In this document: positions 28,200 to 32,235 of the stretch, in pieces
How the letters are laid out: each line of letters opens with the position of its first letter
Position numbering within the stretch: position 1 is the first letter of the stretch
Made by a program: the position numbers and the translations under genes
Source of the DNA: Solirubrobacterales bacterium
Lineage (GTDB): Bacteria; Actinomycetota; Thermoleophilia; Solirubrobacterales; 70-9
Length of the DNA: 32,235 nucleotides
Assembly (NCBI GenBank): GCA_025936755.1
Contig: JAICSS010000026.1
Coordinates: forward strand, 1-32,235
Reading direction: 5' to 3'
The notes under the pieces: generated by a model
The model's input: only the letters and a program-made list of their open reading frames with translations
Databases searched by the model: none
Told to the model about the DNA's origin: nothing

Positions 28200-29431
28200 G
28201 CGCGGAACTCCCCCTGCGGCGTCGCGGCGGGGCCGGCGGCGGCGCCGGACTCCAGCATCGCCGCGACCTCCTCCGCGGAGTAGCCGACCTCGCGCAGGAC
28301 CGCCTCGGTGTGCTCGCCGAAGGCGGGCGCCGGGCGGGTCGGGTCGGCGGGGGTGCGGGAGAGCTTCACCGGGTGGCCGAGCTGGCGCACCGTCCCCAGC
28401 TCGGGCTGCTCGACCTCGACCACCATCCCCCGCTCTCGCACCAGGTCGGAGTCGAGCGCTTCGTCGAGGTCGAGGACCGGCTCGATGCAGCAGTCGCGCT
28501 CGTCGTTGAACGCTTTCCACTCGGCCCGGGTGCGCGAGCGGAAGACGGCGGCGACCTCGGCCCAGGCTTCGGAGCCCGGCGCCTCGAACTGCTTCTCGAC
28601 CAGGTCGGGGCGCCCGGCGCCCTCGCAGAAGGCGGCCCAGAACTTCGGCTCCAGGGCGCCGCAGGTGACCCAGCCGTCGGCGGCCTCGTAGGGCAGGTAA
28701 CAGACGAGGCCGCCGGCGAGCTGCTGCTCGCCGCGCCGCGGCACCTCGCCGTCGCAGAAGTAGCGGCCGGCGACCATCGCCAGCCAGGAGAGGGCGCCGT
28801 CGGCCATCGAGACGTCGACCATCTGCCCCTCGCCGGAGCGCTCGCGCTCGTGCAGCGCCGCCATCACCCCGAAGGCGGCCATCAGGGCGCCGCCGCCGAG
28901 GTCGGCGATCTGGCCGGCCGGCTGCACCGGCGGGCCGTCCCCGGCGCCGGTCAGGCCGAGCAGGCCGACGAGGCCGAGGTAGTTCATGTCGTGGCCGGCC
29001 CGCTGGGCGTAGGGGCCGTCCTGGCCGTAGCCGGTGATCGCGCAGTAAACGACCCGCGGGTTCGCCTCGCGCATGCGCTCGTAGCCGACGCCGAGCTTGT
29101 CGAGGACGCCGGGGCGGAAGCCGTCGAGGACGACGTCGTGGGCGGCGACCAGCCGCAGCAGCGCCTCCCTCCCCCGCTCGCTCTTGAGGTCGAGCCGGAC
29201 CGAACGCTTGCCGCGGTTGAGCGAGAGGTAGAGCGAGGAGCGCGTTCCCAGCGCCTGCTGCTCGTCGCCGCCGTAGTAGGGCGGCGCCCAGCGGATGTAG
29301 TCGCCCATGCCGGTGTCCTCGACCTTCAGCACCTCGGCGCCGAGGTCGGCGAGCAGCAGCGAGCAGAAGCCGCCTGGCAGCAGCCGGGTCAGGTCGAGGA
29401 CCCTGACGTCTGAGAGGGGGAGGTCCGCCAT
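28196..29431 (-). CDS. CaiB/BaiF family, alpha-methylacyl-CoA racemase-like
   Basis: 411 residues of the type III CoA-transferase superfamily. Features favour racemase over transferase: His147 in RAGHDMNYLGL, Asp177 in QIADLGGG and Glu261 in CGALEPKF correspond to the His/Asp/Glu set of mycobacterial MCR and human AMACR, and CIEPVLDLDEAL matches the AMACR C-terminal motif. Such enzymes interconvert (R)- and (S)-2-methylacyl-CoA thioesters so that branched acyl chains can enter beta-oxidation. The ATG start at 29431 lies 12 nt after the BKACE stop, and the stop overlaps the MerR ATG. The gene sits in an operon with a carboxyltransferase and a beta-keto acid cleavage enzyme, consistent with CoA-thioester metabolism. 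Length is a little over the family norm because of an alanine-rich C-terminal tail. Confidence 0.88.
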   Translation of the reverse strand: MADLPLSDVRVLDLTRLLPGGFCSLLLADLGAEVLKVEDTGMGDYIRWAPPYYGGDEQQALGTRSSLYLSLNRGKRSVRLDLKSERGREALLRLVAAHDVVLDGFRPGVLDKLGVGYERMREANPRVVYCAITGYGQDGPYAQRAGHDMNYLGLVGLLGLTGAGDGPPVQPAGQIADLGGGALMAAFGVMAALHERERSGEGQMVDVSMADGALSWLAMVAGRYFCDGEVPRRGEQQLAGGLVCYLPYEAADGWVTCGALEPKFWAAFCEGAGRPDLVEKQFEAPGSEAWAEVAAVFRSRTRAEWKAFNDERDCCIEPVLDLDEALDSDLVRERGMVVEVEQPELGTVRQLGHPVKLSRTPADPTRPAPAFGEHTEAVLREVGYSAEEVAAMLESGAAAGPAATPQGEFRA

Positions 29432-29443
29432 CGGGCGGTCCGC

Positions 29444-30331
29444 CTAGGCCGCTGCCCGTTTGGGGACGCCCAGCAGCTCCCGCGCCTCGGCGACGCTGGC
29501 CGGCCGCCGGCCGACGTCTTCGGCCATCTGCCGCGCCTTCGCGATCAGCTCGCCGTTGGACTTGCACATCTCCCCGCTCGGCAGGTAGAGGTTGTCCTCG
29601 ACCCCGGCGCGGACGTTGCCGCCGAGGACCAGCGAGGAGGCGAGCAGCTTCCACTGGTCGCGGGAGATCCCGATCACCTGCCACTGGTTCGGGCCCTCGG
29701 GCCCGCCGGGGATCTGGTCCGACATCAGGGTGACGTTGCGCGGGGTCGGCCGGATCCCGCCGGTCACCCCCATCACCAGCGAGATCTGCAGCGGCGGCTC
29801 CAGCAGCCCCATGTCGACCAGCGGGTCGAGGTTGGCGACGTGGCCGGAATCGAAGCACTCGTGCTCGGGCTTGACCCCCAGCTCCTTCATCGCCGTCAGG
29901 AACTCGATGATCGTGTCGAAGCTGTTCTCGAAGACCGCCTTGAAGACGAAGTCCTTGCGCCGCTTGGAGTACTTGGCGTAGTTCATCGAGCTCATGTTCA
30001 GCGCCGCGACGTCGGGGCGGCAGGCGCGCAGGTACTCGATCCGCTTCTCGAGCGGGATCCCGATCGCCCCGGTCGAGTAGTTGACGATCACGTCGCCGAC
30101 CTCGGCCAGGATCGCCGCCGTGATCGCCTGGAAGTCCTCGACCTCGTAGGAGGGCGTGCCGTCGGGCTTGCGGGCGTGGATGTGGATCTGCGAGGCGCCC
30201 TCGTCGACCGCGCGCCGCGCCTCGGCCGCGTACTCCTCCGGCGTGTAGGGGATCGCCGGGCACTGGTCGCGGTTGGCGATCACGCCGCTGATCGAGCAGC
30301 TGATGATCACCGGGTCGTCAAACGAGCTCAT
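29444..30331 (-). CDS. Beta-keto acid cleavage enzyme (BKACE, DUF849)
   Basis: 295 residues. DUF849/BKACE enzymes condense a beta-keto acid with acetyl-CoA and split it to acetoacetate plus a new acyl-CoA; the founder, Kce, acts on 3-keto-5-aminohexanoate. The zinc histidines His50 and His52 lie in SQIHIHARKPDG, and Glu246 in RAGVEDNLYLP is the third ligand. VNYSTGAIGIPLEKRIEY and GVTGGIRPTPRN are also family patterns. In many relatives the segment before RxGxED is GGHVR; here it is GGNVR (Asn239), which may bear on substrate choice. The ATG overlaps the oxidoreductase stop (ATGA) and has AGGAGGTGAGG upstream. The true beta-keto substrate is unknown and should be related to the racemase and carboxyltransferase in the same operon. 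Confidence 0.9.
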   Translation of the reverse strand: MSSFDDPVIISCSISGVIANRDQCPAIPYTPEEYAAEARRAVDEGASQIHIHARKPDGTPSYEVEDFQAITAAILAEVGDVIVNYSTGAIGIPLEKRIEYLRACRPDVAALNMSSMNYAKYSKRRKDFVFKAVFENSFDTIIEFLTAMKELGVKPEHECFDSGHVANLDPLVDMGLLEPPLQISLVMGVTGGIRPTPRNVTLMSDQIPGGPEGPNQWQVIGISRDQWKLLASSLVLGGNVRAGVEDNLYLPSGEMCKSNGELIAKARQMAEDVGRRPASVAEARELLGVPKRAAA

Positions 30332-30816
30332 ACCGACCTCACCTCCTGGGCCTCCGGCACCGACGGCTCCACCTCGACGTACACGACCTCGATCGGCAGG
30401 CGGTCCAGAGCGCGCTCCATCGCCTTCATGCTTTTGGTCCAGTTACCGGCCAGCGCAGCGTCTGCTTGCTCCGCCTCCTCCCCCGACAGCACCCGCGCCC
30501 TGCCCTCCACCACCTCGCCGGTCGGCCGGCCGCGAAGGTTGCAGGGGCATACGCGGATGTGAGGGTCGCGACGAATCCGTTTTACCTTTGCGCTTCGCGG
30601 CTCCGAGCGAAAGTAGAGGCGACCGGAGGCGAGGCCGAAGTTGACCGGCGTCGGGACGGGCTCCCCCGAGCGCTTGAAAGTGACGACGAGGCACTGGCGC
30701 GCGCCGCGGAAGCCATCGAGGTCGGTGGCGGTGCCAGGACGCCTGGCGACCTCGAACGCATTGCGGTGGCGCATCCGATCGAGGGCCCTGTACTGGAGGT
30801 CGACCAGCCGCTTCAT
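30328..30816 (-). CDS. PPOX-class F420-dependent oxidoreductase (split-beta-barrel flavin/deazaflavin fold)
   Basis: 162 residues. The pattern CLVVTFKRSGEPVPTPVNFGLASGRLYFRSEPRSAKVKRIRRDPHIRVCPCNLRGRP is that of actinobacterial PPOX-class F420-dependent (FDOR-B-like) proteins: strand, TPV(x)F, then K-V-K-R-I-R-R and PC. Family members reduce or oxidise small hydrophobic substrates with deazaflavin F420 or bind flavin; cofactor and substrate here are unproven. Both ends show ATGA overlaps, with the carboxyltransferase upstream and BKACE downstream, so it is translationally coupled within the operon. Codon use is more relaxed than in its neighbours. The N-terminal helix (RALDRMRHRNAFEVAR) is shared by related proteins. 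Confidence 0.82.
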   Translation of the reverse strand: MKRLVDLQYRALDRMRHRNAFEVARRPGTATDLDGFRGARQCLVVTFKRSGEPVPTPVNFGLASGRLYFRSEPRSAKVKRIRRDPHIRVCPCNLRGRPTGEVVEGRARVLSGEEAEQADAALAGNWTKSMKAMERALDRLPIEVVYVEVEPSVPEAQEVRSV

Positions 30817-32235
30817 ACGGGCATCACCCCATGGCGTTTCTTCGGCTTCTCGACGTGCTTGTTCCGGGCCATCTGCAGCGCCCTGGCGATCGTCGGGCGG
30901 GTCTCCCGCGGGTCGATGATGTCGTCGATGACGGCGTTGCCGGCGGCGATGTAGGGGTCGATCTGCTGGCGGACCGCGTTCAGCATCGCCTCCTTGGTCG
31001 CCTCGGGGTCCTCGGAGGCCTCGATCGCCGAGCGGCCGATGATTTCGACCGCGCCCTCGGCGCCCATGACCGAGATCTCCGCCCCGGGCCAGGCGACGAT
31101 CAGGTCCGGCTCATAGGCCTTGCCGCACATCACGTAGTAGCCGGCGCCGTAGGCCTTGCGGACGACGACGGTCACCTTCGGCACGGTGGCGCGGCTCACG
31201 GCGTAGAGCATCTTCGCCCCGTGGCGGATGATCCCGGCGTGCTCGACCTTCGAGCCGACCATGAAGCCGGGGACGTCCTGGAGGAAGACGAGCGGGATGT
31301 TGAAGGCGTCGCAGAGGTTGATGAAGCGGGCGGCCTTGTCGGCGGAGTCGTTGTCGAGGACGCCGGCCAGCTGCTTGGGCTGGTTGGCGACGATCCCCGC
31401 CGGCTGGCCGCCGAAGCGGGCGAAGCAGGTGATCACGTTCTTGGCGAACTTCGGCTTCAGGTCGAACCAGTCGCCGTCGTCGACGATCTCGCGGATCACG
31501 TCGTACATGTCGTAGGGCTGCCGCGGGGACTCGGGAACGATCTCCATCAGCTTCTCGGAGGCGCGGTCGACCGGGTCGGAGACGCCGACCAGCGGCGGCC
31601 GCTCCTCGCAGTTGGCCGGGAAGTAGGAGAGGTACTTGCGGACCGAGGCGATGCACTCCTCGTCGTCGGCGACCTCCAGGTCCCCCACCCCCGACTTGCG
31701 GCAGTGGACCTTGGCGCCGCCGAGGTCCTCCATCGAGATCTCCTCGCCGGTCACGGCTTTGGTCAGGTGGGGGCCGGCGAGCGCCATCGCGCCCTGGCCG
31801 GAGACCATCGGCACGAAGTCCGAGAGCGCCGGGATGTAGGCGGTGCCGGCGGCGCAGGGGCCCATCATCGCCGCCACCATCGGGACGACGCCCGACATTT
31901 CGACCTCCTCGCGGAAGAGGTGGCCGGAGCCGGCGAAGAGCGAGCCCGCCGCCTCCTGGATGCGGGCGCCGGCGCTGTCGAGCAGCCAGACGAACGGCAT
32001 CCGCTTCTGCAGCGCCATCTCGCGCAGGCGGGTGACCTTGAGCTCGCCGGTCATCCCCATCGAGCCGGCCATCACCGTGAAGTCGTAGGCGGCAATGCAA
32101 GTCGCGCGTCCGTCGACGTCGCCCCAGCCGGTGACGACACCGTCGGCCGGCGCCTCGACCCCGTCCATCGCCCGCTGAGCGAAGTGCGGCCGGCCGTGGA
32201 TCCCCATCTCGACGAAGGTGCCCTCGTCGACCAAC
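30813..32235 (-). CDS. Acyl-CoA carboxyltransferase (propionyl/methylmalonyl-CoA carboxylase beta type), 5' partial
   Basis: About 474 visible residues of a biotin-dependent carboxyltransferase, running off the right edge; the first visible codons (LVDEGTFVEMGIHGRPHF) are internal and the N-terminal roughly 40-60 residues are missing. Both crotonase-like lobes are present: the first with LLDSAGARIQEA and a GMTGELKVTRLREMA CoA-binding stretch, the second with FLQDVPGFMVGSKVEHAGIIRHGAKMLYA and GAGYYVMCGKAYEPDLIVAWPGAEI. It moves carboxyl groups between biotin and an acyl-CoA, typically propionyl- or methylmalonyl-CoA. The C-terminal MPV and stop overlap the oxidoreductase ATG. No biotin carboxylase or BCCP subunit is visible here; it may lie upstream or be shared from elsewhere in the genome. 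The glutaconyl/methylmalonyl decarboxylase alpha-type alternative is possible. Confidence 0.9.
   Translation of the reverse strand, partial: LVDEGTFVEMGIHGRPHFAQRAMDGVEAPADGVVTGWGDVDGRATCIAAYDFTVMAGSMGMTGELKVTRLREMALQKRMPFVWLLDSAGARIQEAAGSLFAGSGHLFREEVEMSGVVPMVAAMMGPCAAGTAYIPALSDFVPMVSGQGAMALAGPHLTKAVTGEEISMEDLGGAKVHCRKSGVGDLEVADDEECIASVRKYLSYFPANCEERPPLVGVSDPVDRASEKLMEIVPESPRQPYDMYDVIREIVDDGDWFDLKPKFAKNVITCFARFGGQPAGIVANQPKQLAGVLDNDSADKAARFINLCDAFNIPLVFLQDVPGFMVGSKVEHAGIIRHGAKMLYAVSRATVPKVTVVVRKAYGAGYYVMCGKAYEPDLIVAWPGAEISVMGAEGAVEIIGRSAIEASEDPEATKEAMLNAVRQQIDPYIAAGNAVIDDIIDPRETRPTIARALQMARNKHVEKPKKRHGVMPV

Noticed and set aside
32100-32235. TTG near the right edge as a true start of the carboxyltransferase
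   Set aside because: The family N-terminus is missing, the frame is open to the edge, and the TTG encodes an internal leucine in LVDEGTFVE.

Overview
The window is GC-rich bacterial chromosome with dense, strongly GC3-biased genes. Its gene set (two YrbE/MlaE-type permeases plus an Mkl-type ATPase, a PimA-like glycosyltransferase, an F420-type PPOX oxidoreductase, FprA-type ferredoxin reductase, HemQ-type chlorite dismutase-fold protein, DUF3618/DUF1469 membrane pair, many leaderless-looking starts) points to Actinomycetota. A deep-branching class such as Thermoleophilia is my best guess, from gene content only. I see no rRNA, tRNA, CRISPR array, IS element or prophage. The longest gene-free stretch is 10892-11154.

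Layout. (a) 1-2455, minus strand: mce-type lipid importer operon (two permeases, then the ATPase), with an in-frame TAG in the ATPase just before the window edge. (b) 2631-4491, plus: a secreted lipoprotein and an overlapping PQQ-type sugar dehydrogenase-like lipoprotein. (c) 4554-10041, plus: a small coiled-coil/membrane protein, an aldehyde dehydrogenase with an operator-like inverted repeat, and cobalamin-dependent methionine synthase metH. (d) 10031-15629, minus: a GNAT protein, a glycosyltransferase fused to a flippase-like membrane domain, a second small coiled-coil/membrane protein, and a large multi-pass membrane protein. (e) 15616-18790: an iron/haem/Fe-S neighbourhood with hemQ-like, fprA-like, bolA-like, CGFS monothiol glutaredoxin and a convergent A-type Fe-S carrier. 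(f) 18853-20549: a DegV protein and a three-gene set of tiny membrane proteins. (g) 20589-23372, minus: nitrilase-family hydrolase with its TetR regulator and a perfect 18-bp operator, a RidA-fold protein and an SDR. (h) 23384-27481, plus: an AbiEi-HTH/DUF559 nuclease-like gene flanked by short direct repeats, and a 1009-residue cyclase/AAA/TPR signalling protein. (i) 27489-32235, minus: five tightly coupled genes (acyl-CoA carboxyltransferase, F420-type oxidoreductase, BKACE, AMACR-like racemase, MerR regulator) that look like one acyl-CoA pathway.

Two themes recur. First, genes that start a transcript often have a TANNNT box ending 6-10 nt before the start codon, which predicts leaderless or near-leaderless mRNAs, whereas operon-internal genes rely on ATGA/GTGA/TGATG overlaps or a Shine-Dalgarno sequence. 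Second, the two metabolic promoters with longer leaders (aldehyde dehydrogenase and nitrilase) carry similar palindromes at the predicted transcription start, suggesting TetR control. The best candidate for an undescribed system is the carboxyltransferase/FDOR/BKACE/AMACR/MerR operon; its function is inferred from families and context only.
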